Below are positions 1 to 7,900 of a stretch of DNA of 17,238 nt, piece after piece. The notes beneath the pieces are model-generated. The model was not told the DNA's origin and ran no database searches. It saw only the letters and a program-made list of their open reading frames with translations. Where the stretch lies: the NCBI GenBank assembly GCA_964250265.1, contig CAXUFG010000106.1, forward strand, positions 1 to 17,238. The letters run 5' to 3'. The translations under genes were made by a program, and so were the position numbers. Source of the stretch: GCA-003244245 sp964250265. Its GTDB lineage: Bacteria; Actinomycetota; Actinomycetes; Mycobacteriales; Pseudonocardiaceae. Position 1 is the stretch's first letter, and each line of letters opens with the position of its first letter.

Positions 1-1086
1 GTGCAGCGCCTGCACTGCCGCCGTCCCCCCGGAGCCCAGCCGCTCCCGCAGCTGCCGCAAGGTGCCGTCCCGCCCGACGAATCCCGGATTGCGCGGGCCG
101 ACGTTCCACACCGCCGGCAGCGGCGGTCCCGTCGTTGCCGGGTCCGTGGTGGACGCACTGCGGCCAGGATCCGGCGGCTCCAGGGCGAGCACCGGCGCCG
201 GGGCAGGATGTAGCAAGGGCGCCCTCGACGTCGGTGGGTGCCAGTCCAGAGTGGAGGACTGAGCCAGGATGTCACGCTCGAGCCGTCGCAGTGCAGCGCT
301 CGGGTCGATGCCCAGCTCGTCGGTCAACCGCCCCCGGGTATCACGCAGGATCGCCAGCGCTTCGGCCTGCCTCCCGGCCCGGTACAGCGCCAGGACCAAC
401 AACTCGCAGCCGTGTTCACGCAGTGGATGGGCTCGCACGTGCTCGTCCAGCTCCGCCACCGCACCGTGATGGTCACCTAACCGCAGCTGCGCGTCACAGC
501 GCCCCTCGACGACCGACAGTCGCAGCTCTTCCAGCCGCGCCACATCCGACCCCACCCAGCTGGCGTCGCTCATATCGGCATAGGCACGCCCGCGCCACAA
601 CCCCAGCGCCGCGTCGAATGCGGTGAGCGCCTCCTGCGGATCGGCCCGGGCCAGCGCTTCTCGACCGGCCGCGGCGTAACCGGTGAACCGGTGCACATCG
701 AACTCGACGCCACGACTGTCCAGCAGGTAACCCGGCGTCCGGGTGTGCAACACCGTGGCCCGAGCCCGAGGGGGCCGCCCCGGTTCCAGCACTCGCCGCA
801 GATTCGACACATACGTGCGCAGCGACGCTATCGCCGCCGCAGGGGGATCACCCGACCACAACTGGTCAATCAGAACATCAACGGCGACCAACCGGTCCAC
901 CCGACTCAACAACAATCCGAACACGGCACGTTGCTGCGGTGGACCCAAATCGACGAGCCGCCCACCAACCACAGCTTCGACGGGGCCCAATGCTCGCCAT
1001 TCCACGACGCGCGCCGGCTGATCGTCTGGAACAAGCGCCAGCTTCGCTCTCGCGGCCGCTGCAGATCCGCGATCTCTAGCCGCCAT
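1..1086 (-). CDS. SARP/BTAD-family transcriptional regulator with NB-ARC-like ATPase domain (3' end cut off by window)
   Basis: The minus-strand frame is open from an ATG at 1086 to the window edge (362 codons, no stop), so the gene is partial at its C-terminus. Residues ~29-110 read as an OmpR-type winged helix (VEWRALGPVEAVVGGR, then LRTYVSNLRRVLEPG). Residues ~120-265 read as the BTAD helical-repeat domain typical of AfsR/SARP activators (VEFDVHRF, ALGLWRGRAYAD, LREHGCELLVLALYRAGR, DELGIDPSAALRRLE). After a Pro-rich linker, W327 begins WNVGPRNPGFVGRDGTLRQL, the lead-in of NB-ARC/STAND ATPases; the window ends at AVQALH, where a GxGGxGKT P-loop would normally follow. GGAG at 1094-1097 (minus) lies 7 nt before the ATG and supports this start; GTG at 1005 is a shorter alternative. 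By family the full protein should continue with an ATPase and often TPRs, and act as a signal-gated activator. Its target is not visible; it diverges from the valine-tRNA ligase gene. Confidence 0.9.
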   Translation of the reverse strand, partial: MAARDRGSAAAARAKLALVPDDQPARVVEWRALGPVEAVVGGRLVDLGPPQQRAVFGLLLSRVDRLVAVDVLIDQLWSGDPPAAAIASLRTYVSNLRRVLEPGRPPRARATVLHTRTPGYLLDSRGVEFDVHRFTGYAAAGREALARADPQEALTAFDAALGLWRGRAYADMSDASWVGSDVARLEELRLSVVEGRCDAQLRLGDHHGAVAELDEHVRAHPLREHGCELLVLALYRAGRQAEALAILRDTRGRLTDELGIDPSAALRRLERDILAQSSTLDWHPPTSRAPLLHPAPAPVLALEPPDPGRSASTTDPATTGPPLPAVWNVGPRNPGFVGRDGTLRQLRERLGSGGTAAVQALH

Positions 1087-1123
1087 ATCTGGGCTCCGAT
1101 CGATGTTTCTGCGGATCACCTGG

Positions 1124-1129
1124 ATAGTA
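1124..1129 (-). promoter_or_regulatory. Candidate -10 box for the BTAD regulator
   Basis: TACTAT on the minus strand fits the actinobacterial TANNNT -10 pattern. It lies about 37 nt upstream of the ATG at 1086, leaving room for a short leader with the GGAG at 1094-1097. A weak -35 candidate (TTTCTT, 1147-1152) has a 17-bp spacer. The 1087-1296 gap is more AT-rich than its surroundings, as expected for a divergent promoter region. This is a pattern match only. Confidence 0.35.
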
Positions 1130-1284
1130 CGTCGGTATCAGCGACCAAGAAATCACGTTTAGCCCCAGTTTATTACCCATTTGGACTCACGCCGGCCGCC
1201 AGCCTGGCTCCCCACCGTGACTGTCCGGTCGCAGAACGTGTCAGTGCGAACGGGCGCGGAGAAGGCTGTCCTGGGCGGGGCCGA

Positions 1285-1290
1285 TAGAGT
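1285..1290 (+). promoter_or_regulatory. Candidate -10 box of a leaderless promoter for the valine-tRNA ligase gene
   Basis: TAGAGT fits TANNNT and ends exactly 6 nt before the ATG at 1297, the spacing that places transcription initiation on the start codon itself. No Shine-Dalgarno sequence precedes the ATG, consistent with a leaderless mRNA, a common arrangement in actinobacteria. No good -35 is visible. No T-box motif (AGGGTGGNACCGCG-like) is seen between 1087 and 1296, so tRNA-sensing control of that kind is not supported. Confidence 0.45.
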
Positions 1291-1296
1291 CACGGC

Positions 1297-3903
1297 ATGG
1301 CCAGCCCGCTATCAACCCTCGACAATCTCGAAGCCCGCTGGGGCGAGAGGTGGGAACGTGACGGTACCTACCACTTCGACCGCACTCGCGTTCGCGCCGA
1401 GATCTACTCGATTGATACGCCGCCCCCGACCGTGTCGGGCTCGTTGCACGTCGGCCATGTCTTCAGCTTCACGCATACCGACACGATCGCGCGCTTCCAG
1501 CGGATGCGTGGCCTCGAGGTGTTCTATCCGATGGGCTGGGACGATAACGGGTTGCCCACCGAGCGGCGGGTGGAGAACTACTTCGGCGTGCGCTGCGACC
1601 CTTCCGTCGCTTATCAGGAGGACTTCGCTCCGCCGGCCAAGGCCCCGTCGAAGCGGCAGGACTACGTCGCGGTCAGCCGCCGCAACTTCATCGAGCTCTG
1701 CGAGCGTCTGACGCTGACCGACGAGAAGGCATTCGAGGCACTGTGGCGCCTGCTGGGCCTGTCGGTGGACTGGTCGCTGACGTACTCGACGGTGTCCCAG
1801 CGTTCGCAACGGGTGAGCCAGCGGGCGTTCCTGCGCAACCTGGCCCGCGGTGAGGCGTACTCGTCCGAGGCACCCAGCCTGTGGGACCCCACCTTCCAGA
1901 CGGCGGTGGCGCAGGCCGAGTTGGAGGACCGGGACCGGCCGGGCGCGTACCACGACCTGCGCTTCCACGGCGCTGCCGGGCGCGATGACGTCGTCATCTC
2001 CACCACGCGGCCGGAGTTGCTGGTGTCCTGCGTGGCGCTCGTCGCGCATCCCGACGATGAGCGTTACCAGCCGCTGTTCGGATCGACCGTCTCCACCCCG
2101 GTGTTCGGCGTGGAGGTGCCGGTGCTGGCACACCCCCGGGCGGAACCGGGCAAGGGCACCGGTATCGCCATGGTCTGCACCTTCGGTGACCTCGCCGACG
2201 TGATGTGGTGGCGCGAGCTCGAGTTGGACACCCGTGCCGTGATCGGGAAGACCGGCCGGCTCACCGCGGAAACGCCCTCATGGCTGACGAGCGAGCCGGC
2301 CCGGGAGGCCTATGCCCGGCTGGCCGGCAAATCCAGCTTCGGTGCCCAACAGGCGATGGTCGAGCTGCTGCGCTCCTCCGGTGATCTGCTCGGCGAACCA
2401 CGGCCGATCACCCATCCGGTCAAGTTCTACGAGAAGGGCGACCGGCCGCTAGAGATCGTCACGACCCGGCAGTGGTACATCCGCAACGGTGGCCGCTCAC
2501 CGGAACTTCGGGCCGAGCTGATCGCCCGGGGCCGGGAGCTGAGCTGGCACCCCGAGCACATGCGGCACCGCTACGAGAACTGGGTGGACGGGCTCAATGG
2601 CGACTGGCTGGTCTCCCGCCAACGGTTCTTCGGCGTGCCGATCCCGCTGTGGTACCGGCTCGACGCCGAGGGTGCTCCCGACTACGAGCACCCGATCGTG
2701 CCGGACGAGGCCGCGCTGCCCATCGACCCCCAGTCCCATGTTGCGCCGGGCTACACCCCGCAGCAACGGGACCAGCCCGGCGGTTTCACCGGTGACCCCG
2801 ACATCATGGACACCTGGGCTACCTCCTCACTGACTCCCCAGATCGCGTGCGGCTGGGACGAGGACGCCGACCTGTTCGCCCGGACCTTCCCGATGGACCT
2901 GCGCCCGCAGGCCCACGACATCATCCGTACCTGGCTGTTCTCGACGGTGCTCCGCAGCCACTACGAGCACGGCAGCCTGCCGTGGCGGCACACCGCGATC
3001 TCCGGCTGGATCCTCGACCCGGACCGCAAGAAGATGTCGAAATCCCGCGGCAACGCCGTGGTGCCGACCGAGCTGCTGGAGCAGTACGGCGCCGACGCGG
3101 TCCGCTACTGGGCAGCAGGCGCCAGACCCGGCATCGACACGGCCTTCGACCCCGGCCAGATGAAGATCGGCCGGCGACTCGCGGTCAAGGTGCTCAACGC
3201 CTGCAAGTTCGCGCTGGGACTGCCCCCCTCGGCCGGTGCGGCGGTGACCGAGGCGGTCGACCGGGCGATGCTGGCCCAGCTGGCCACTCTGATCGACGAC
3301 GCAACCGGCGCCTTCGAGAACTACGACTATGCGCGGGCATTGCAGGCCACCGAGGAGTTCTTCTGGCGCTTCTGCGACGACTACCTCGAGCTCGTGAAGG
3401 TCCGGGCCTATGGTGACGGTCCGGATTCCGCCTCGGCGCGGTCGGCGCTGTGCCTCGCCGTTTCAGTCCTGCTGCGCCTGTTCGCGCCGTTCCTCCCCTA
3501 CGTCACGGAAGAGGCCTGGTCGTGGGGCCAGACGGAGGCCGGGCCACTGCCCGGTTTCACTGCCGGATCGGTGCACCGGGCGAGCTGGCCGGACACCACC
3601 GAGGTGCGCACGTTGTCCGGCACCGCTACGCAGCCGGACAGTGATCCCTCCGTGCTGGTTATCGCCGCTGACGTGCTGCGGCAGATCCGGAAAGCCAAAT
3701 CGGACGCCAAACGCTCCGTCCGGGCCGAGGCCACGTCCGTCACCGTCATGGACACCCGACCTGGCATCACCGCTGTCCAGGCCGTTCTCGGTGATCTGCG
3801 CAGCGCCGGAAACGTGCGGGAGCTGATCACGGTGGAGCTGGCCGACGGCGCGGAGGCCACCGTTGACGTGCAACTGCCCGAAGCGGAGTGCATCGCCCCC
3901 TGA
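1297..3903 (+). CDS. valS: Valine--tRNA ligase, archaeal/Rickettsia-like lineage
   Basis: A cytoplasmic class I aminoacyl-tRNA synthetase of 868 residues that charges tRNA(Val) with valine. The HIGH signature is HVGH (51-54) within PPPTVSGSLHVGH, and the KMSKS loop is intact (579-583). A CP1 editing domain (~residues 225-390) shows TTRPE (236-240) and GTGIAMVCTFGD ending in D298, expected to clear mischarged threonine. The text DDNGLPTERRVE after the HIGH region and CTFGD in the editing domain match the archaeal/alpha-proteobacterial ValRS type as I know it, rather than the common bacterial PPPNVTGSLHMGHA...DHAGIATQ type. The long C-terminal coiled-coil arm of ordinary bacterial ValRS is absent; the protein ends in a short alpha/beta segment. 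An ordinary valS may therefore exist elsewhere in the genome. The start is set by the apparent leaderless promoter. Valine specificity is inferred from family resemblance. Confidence 0.93.
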   Translation: MASPLSTLDNLEARWGERWERDGTYHFDRTRVRAEIYSIDTPPPTVSGSLHVGHVFSFTHTDTIARFQRMRGLEVFYPMGWDDNGLPTERRVENYFGVRCDPSVAYQEDFAPPAKAPSKRQDYVAVSRRNFIELCERLTLTDEKAFEALWRLLGLSVDWSLTYSTVSQRSQRVSQRAFLRNLARGEAYSSEAPSLWDPTFQTAVAQAELEDRDRPGAYHDLRFHGAAGRDDVVISTTRPELLVSCVALVAHPDDERYQPLFGSTVSTPVFGVEVPVLAHPRAEPGKGTGIAMVCTFGDLADVMWWRELELDTRAVIGKTGRLTAETPSWLTSEPAREAYARLAGKSSFGAQQAMVELLRSSGDLLGEPRPITHPVKFYEKGDRPLEIVTTRQWYIRNGGRSPELRAELIARGRELSWHPEHMRHRYENWVDGLNGDWLVSRQRFFGVPIPLWYRLDAEGAPDYEHPIVPDEAALPIDPQSHVAPGYTPQQRDQPGGFTGDPDIMDTWATSSLTPQIACGWDEDADLFARTFPMDLRPQAHDIIRTWLFSTVLRSHYEHGSLPWRHTAISGWILDPDRKKMSKSRGNAVVPTELLEQYGADAVRYWAAGARPGIDTAFDPGQMKIGRRLAVKVLNACKFALGLPPSAGAAVTEAVDRAMLAQLATLIDDATGAFENYDYARALQATEEFFWRFCDDYLELVKVRAYGDGPDSASARSALCLAVSVLLRLFAPFLPYVTEEAWSWGQTEAGPLPGFTAGSVHRASWPDTTEVRTLSGTATQPDSDPSVLVIAADVLRQIRKAKSDAKRSVRAEATSVTVMDTRPGITAVQAVLGDLRSAGNVRELITVELADGAEATVDVQLPEAECIAP

Positions 3904-3941
3904 CCCCTCGCACCACCCGCTCACCAGCATGTTCCCACGAG

Positions 3942-4008
3942 CATGATCACAGTCTGTGTGCCTGGAGTGACAGATTTTGTCATCCTAGGCACATTAATCG
4001 TGATCATG
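3942..4008. repeat. 67-bp interrupted palindrome between valS and the VOC gene
   Basis: Two nested pairs of inverted arms share one centre at 3975. The inner arms are TGTGCCTGGAGTGACA (3957-3972) and TGTCATCCTAGGCACA (3978-3993), 14 of 16 positions complementary, with a 5-nt loop. The outer arms CATGATCAC (3942-3950) and GTGATCATG (4000-4008) are perfect over 9 bp. The 6-nt spacers between inner and outer arms do not pair. The element is AT-richer than the flanks. It could terminate valS, serve as a dyad operator upstream of the VOC gene, or be a small mobile palindrome; the sequence does not decide. Confidence 0.7.
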
Positions 4009-4101
4009 GCCTGGTGCGGAGACAAGCGACCGATGAGTTCGCGGGCCCCGCGGCGTCGACAGTGATGACATGGTTTCGAGCATCGAGATAAGGGAGCCAC
4101 C

Positions 4102-4881
4102 ATGCCCACCCGAGACACTGCCGTCATCGGCGCACCCTGCTGGATCGATCTGATGACCTCCGACACCGAGCGCAGCCGGGAGTTCTACTGCCAGTTGTTC
4201 GGCTGGACCGCGGAGCAACCCGCTGAGGAGTTCGGCGGATACTTCAACTTCACCAAAGACGGCGTCCGGATCGCCGGCTGCATGGCCAGCCAGAGTGCGG
4301 AGATGCCGGACCTCTGGTCGGTGTACCTGGCCAGTGATGACGCCCGCAAGACCGTCGAGGCCACCGTCGAGCACGGCGGCCAGGTCCTCGTCGACGCCAT
4401 GGACGTCGGCGAGTTCGGCACCATGGCCGTCGTCACCGACCCCGGCGGCGCCGCGATCGGCATCTGGCGGCCCGGCCTGCACCAGGGCTTCGGGGTCCTC
4501 AACGAGCCTGGCGCACCGTGCTGGTTCGAGCTGCACACCCGCGACTACCAGGCAGCGATCTCCTTCTACCGCGAGGTGTTCGGCTCGGACACCCACGTCA
4601 TGGCCGACACCCCGGAGTTCCGTTACACGAACCTGAAGCAGGGCGAGGACTGGGTAGCGGGGATCATGGACGCCTCGGGTTTCCTGCCCGAGGGTGTACC
4701 CGCCCACTGGTCGGTCTACTTCGGCGTCGCAGACACCGACGTCGCGCTGGCGAGAATCATCGATCTCGGCGGCTCGATCGTGGCCGCTGCCCAGGACACC
4801 CCGTACGGGCGTCTCGCTACCGCCGCCGACCCGACCGGCGCCCACTTCAAGATCGTCGCTGCCAACGAGCCCACGAACTAA
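4102..4881 (+). CDS. Two-domain VOC (glyoxalase/bleomycin-resistance fold) protein, Cfp30B-like
   Basis: A 259-residue protein made of two tandem VOC modules. Module 1 (~residues 10-125) has GAPCWIDLMTSD, SREFYCQLFGW and a terminal DPGGAAIGIWRP. Module 2 (~133-255) repeats the pattern with GAPCWFELHTRD, AISFYREVFG and DPTGAHFKIV. Architecture and length match the M. tuberculosis 27-kDa antigen Cfp30B (Rv0577) and related proteins. VOC proteins bind metals or small molecules and act as lyases, dioxygenases or resistance/binding proteins; the substrate here cannot be told. AAGGGAG (4090-4096) sits 5 nt before the ATG and fixes the start. No signal peptide or membrane segment is seen, so it is probably cytoplasmic. 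It lies downstream of valS after a 198-bp gap and converges on eccC with a shared terminator, so it is probably not part of the secretion system. Confidence 0.88.
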   Translation: MPTRDTAVIGAPCWIDLMTSDTERSREFYCQLFGWTAEQPAEEFGGYFNFTKDGVRIAGCMASQSAEMPDLWSVYLASDDARKTVEATVEHGGQVLVDAMDVGEFGTMAVVTDPGGAAIGIWRPGLHQGFGVLNEPGAPCWFELHTRDYQAAISFYREVFGSDTHVMADTPEFRYTNLKQGEDWVAGIMDASGFLPEGVPAHWSVYFGVADTDVALARIIDLGGSIVAAAQDTPYGRLATAADPTGAHFKIVAANEPTN

Positions 4882-4887
4882 GGCAGC

Positions 4888-4927
4888 TGAGTGGTGATGC
4901 GATCGATGGCGCTCGCATCACCACTCA
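4888..4927. terminator. Bidirectional terminator hairpin between the VOC gene and eccC
   Basis: A perfect 15-bp stem, TGAGTGGTGATGCGA (4888-4902) paired with TCGCATCACCACTCA (4913-4927), encloses a 10-nt loop. It lies entirely in the 52-bp gap between two convergent stop codons (TAA at 4879-4881 and the minus-strand TAA at 4934-4936). There is no U-tract, which is usual in high-GC actinobacteria. Symmetry and position suggest it serves both genes. Confidence 0.8.
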
Positions 4928-4933
4928 CCGGTG

Positions 4934-7900
4934 TTAGTCCTGCGGCAACCACGCGACCTGGATGAGCTGCTGACCGGCTTTGCGGGTGACCAGGGTGCCG
5001 CGCCCGGGTGGCATGGGGGATGGTTTGACGTTGCCGAGCAACGGGCCTTCGTCGGGGCTGCCGCTCATGAGGATGCCGGGGGTGGACAGCTCCCGGAGTC
5101 TGGCGATCACCGGCTCGAACAGGGCCCGGGAAGCGCCACCGCAACGCCGGGCGAGGATCAGATGCAGCCCCACATCCTTGGCCTGGGCCAGGAACTCCAG
5201 CAGCGGGGCGAGCGGGTTGGGACCGCCCTGGGTAGCGACCAGATCGTAGTCGTCGACCAGGACGTAGAGCTCCGGTCCCGACCACCAGGAGCGGTCCCGT
5301 AATTGCTGTTGAGTCACACCAGCGCCAGGTAGGCGCTTGCGCATGGAACCCTGCACGTCGTTGATCATCGGAGTCAGTACGTCGGCCGACATCCCGTAGC
5401 CGATGAGGTGGTCGGAGGTCACGAGGCCGAGCATGGTGCGGCGGTAGTCGACCATGACGATCCGGGCCTGCTCCGGGGTGCAGCGCTCCACGATGCCCCG
5501 GGCAATCGCCCGCAGCAGGTTGGTCTTGCCGGACTCGCCGTCGGCGAAGCACAGGAAGTGCGGTTCGGCGGTGAAATCGAGATAGACAGTGCCGAGCTCG
5601 GCCTCGGTGATCCCGATCGGGACCAGGTGTGGACGCGGCGGCTGCAGTGCCGGAAGCTGCTGGTAGGCGATCCGCTCCGGCAGCAGCCGGACCCGCGGCG
5701 CCCCGCGGCCGGCCCACGCCTTGCGGATGTGTGCGACCGCGTCGGCGACGCCAGCGCCGGCGTCCCGCGCGCTGGTGACCGCGTCGATGCGGGGCAACGC
5801 GGCGAGAAAGTGCAGCTTGTCCCGGGACAGGCCCCGTCCGGGACGCCCCGCGGGCACGTGGACCGCCACCCGCCGGTCGATATCGGACTCTCCCGGATCA
5901 CCCAGGCGCAGCTCGAAGCGGGTACCGAGCAGGTCTTTGAGCGCGGGCCGGATCTCCGCCCACCGGGTTGCGCCGATCATCACGTGCACCCCGTAGGACA
6001 GGCCCTGGGTGGCCAGGTTCACCACCCGCATTTCCAGGTCGCTGACGTCGAATTCCTGGCGGAAGCTGTGCCACCCGTCGATCACCAGGAACACGTCACC
6101 GAACTGATCTTCCTGGAGCGGATCTTTCCCGTCAGAAGTGCGGGCGCGCTGCTTGCGGACGCGGTACTCGGCCATCGAGTCGATGCCCAGGGAACGGAAC
6201 CGCTGCTCGCGAGCGGCGAGCAGCCCCGTGACCTCCGCGAGGATACGCCGGACGATGTCCGGTTCCAACCGGCCCGCGACCCCGCCGCTGTGCGGCAGGC
6301 CATCCAGCGACGCCAGCGTGCCACCACCGAAGTCGATGCAGAAGAACTGCACCTCATCGGGGGTATGAGTGAGCGCCAGCGACATCAACATCGAGCGCAG
6401 CAACGTGGACTTGCCCGATTGCGGACCGCCGGTGACCACGGCGTGGCCCGCCCCCCCGGACAGATCCGCCCAGAGTAGATCGCGGCGCTGCTCGTAAGGC
6501 TTGTCCACGATGCCGACCGGAACAGCGAGCCGGCCATTGCCGAAGAATCCGACCGGGGACAGGCCGCGATCCTCGGTGACCGACAGCGGCGGCAGCAGCT
6601 GATCCAGGGACGGTGGCGCGTCCAGCGGCGGCAGCCACACCTCATGGGCTGGCGGACCCTGCCCGGACAGCCCGGCCACCACGACATCGAGCACGCTGGG
6701 TTCGCTGACGTTCTCCGGTGGCACCACCTCGTGGTGCACCACCGGCTCCGCTGGTTGAGGTAGCTCAACATAGTCAGGCACGAACAGCCGCGGCCTGTGA
6801 TCGGCGGTCACCGGGATCGAGTTGGCGGAGGCGACGACGCGGCCGGAGCGGTAGGGACCAGAGACGTACGCCGCCTTGAAACGCTCCATGGACGCGGTGT
6901 CGAATTTCAGGTAGCCAGAGCCGGGCACCGGGGGTAGCTCGTAGGCATCAGGCACACCCAGCACCGCTCGGGACTCCCCAGCGGAGAAGGTCTTGAGCCC
7001 GATCCGGTAGGACAGGTGGGACTCCAGGCCGCGCAGCTTGCCCTCCTCGAGGCGCTGCGAAGCCAACAGCAGGTGCATCTGCAGCGAGCGACCCAGCCGG
7101 CCGATCGCCACGAACAGGTCGATGAACTCCGGTTGCTGGGCGAGTAGCTCGGAGAACTCGTCGATCACGATGAACAGCGCGGGCAGCGGATCGAGGTCGG
7201 CGCCGTTCTCCCGGGCCTTCTCGTAATCCTTGACATTGGCGAAGTTCCCCGCGGAGCGCAGCAGCTCCTGGCGACGGTTCATCTCACCGGCCAGCGCGTC
7301 CTGCATGCGGGTGACCTGGGTCAGATCATCGGCCAGGTTGGTGATCACAGCAGCGACATGCGGTGCGCCCTCCATGCCCAGGAACGTCGCGCCGCCCTTG
7401 AAGTCGACCAGCACAAGATTGAGCACGGCCGAGGAATGGGTGGCGATCAGGCCCAGCACGAGGGTGCGCAGGAACTCTGATTTCCCAGAACCGGTGGCCC
7501 CCACGCAGAGCCCGTGCGGCCCCATCCCTCCCTGCGCAGCTTCCTTGATGTCCAGCTCCACAGGTTGGCCGAACTCGCCGAGCCCGATGGGCACCCGCAA
7601 CCGATCGCGGATCGGGCGTGGTCGCCAGGCCGCCGCCACGTCGAAGGCATGCGGATCCTCGGGTAGGCCGAGCAACCCCAGCAGCCCGCTGTTGTTCAGC
7701 AGCGGCTGGTCCTCACCCGGCGCATCCGGCGTCCCCAGGCGGTAAGGAGACAGAGCGCGGGCCACCGCCTCGGCCTCAGGGATGGCGAGCGCGTCGGCGC
7801 CCCCGAAGAACTCGACACCGGTCGCGTTGCGGGCACCGATCGCGCCGCCCTCGATCGCCAGCTGGAGACCACGGCGGCTGGTCAAGGTGCCCAGCGACGC

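Noticed and set aside
1..15. Short inverted repeat GTGCAG/CTGCAC at the left edge
   Set aside because: It coincides with conserved coding text (VQALH) just before a P-loop and is only 6 bp; no reason to treat it as a structural element.
1087..1296. T-box riboswitch upstream of the valine-tRNA ligase gene
   Set aside because: No T-box core or terminator-antiterminator pair is visible, and the promoter appears to leave no leader.
1312..2133. 273-codon minus-strand open frame opposite valS
   Set aside because: Shadow of the synthetase catalytic and editing regions; low-complexity Arg/Ala composition.
3994..4845. 283-codon minus-strand open frame opposite the VOC gene
   Set aside because: Shadow frame; the VOC protein on the plus strand has two clear domains and a ribosome binding site.
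5408..6478. 356-codon plus-strand open frame opposite eccC
   Set aside because: Antisense shadow of the EccC domain 2/3 region, no recognisable motif.
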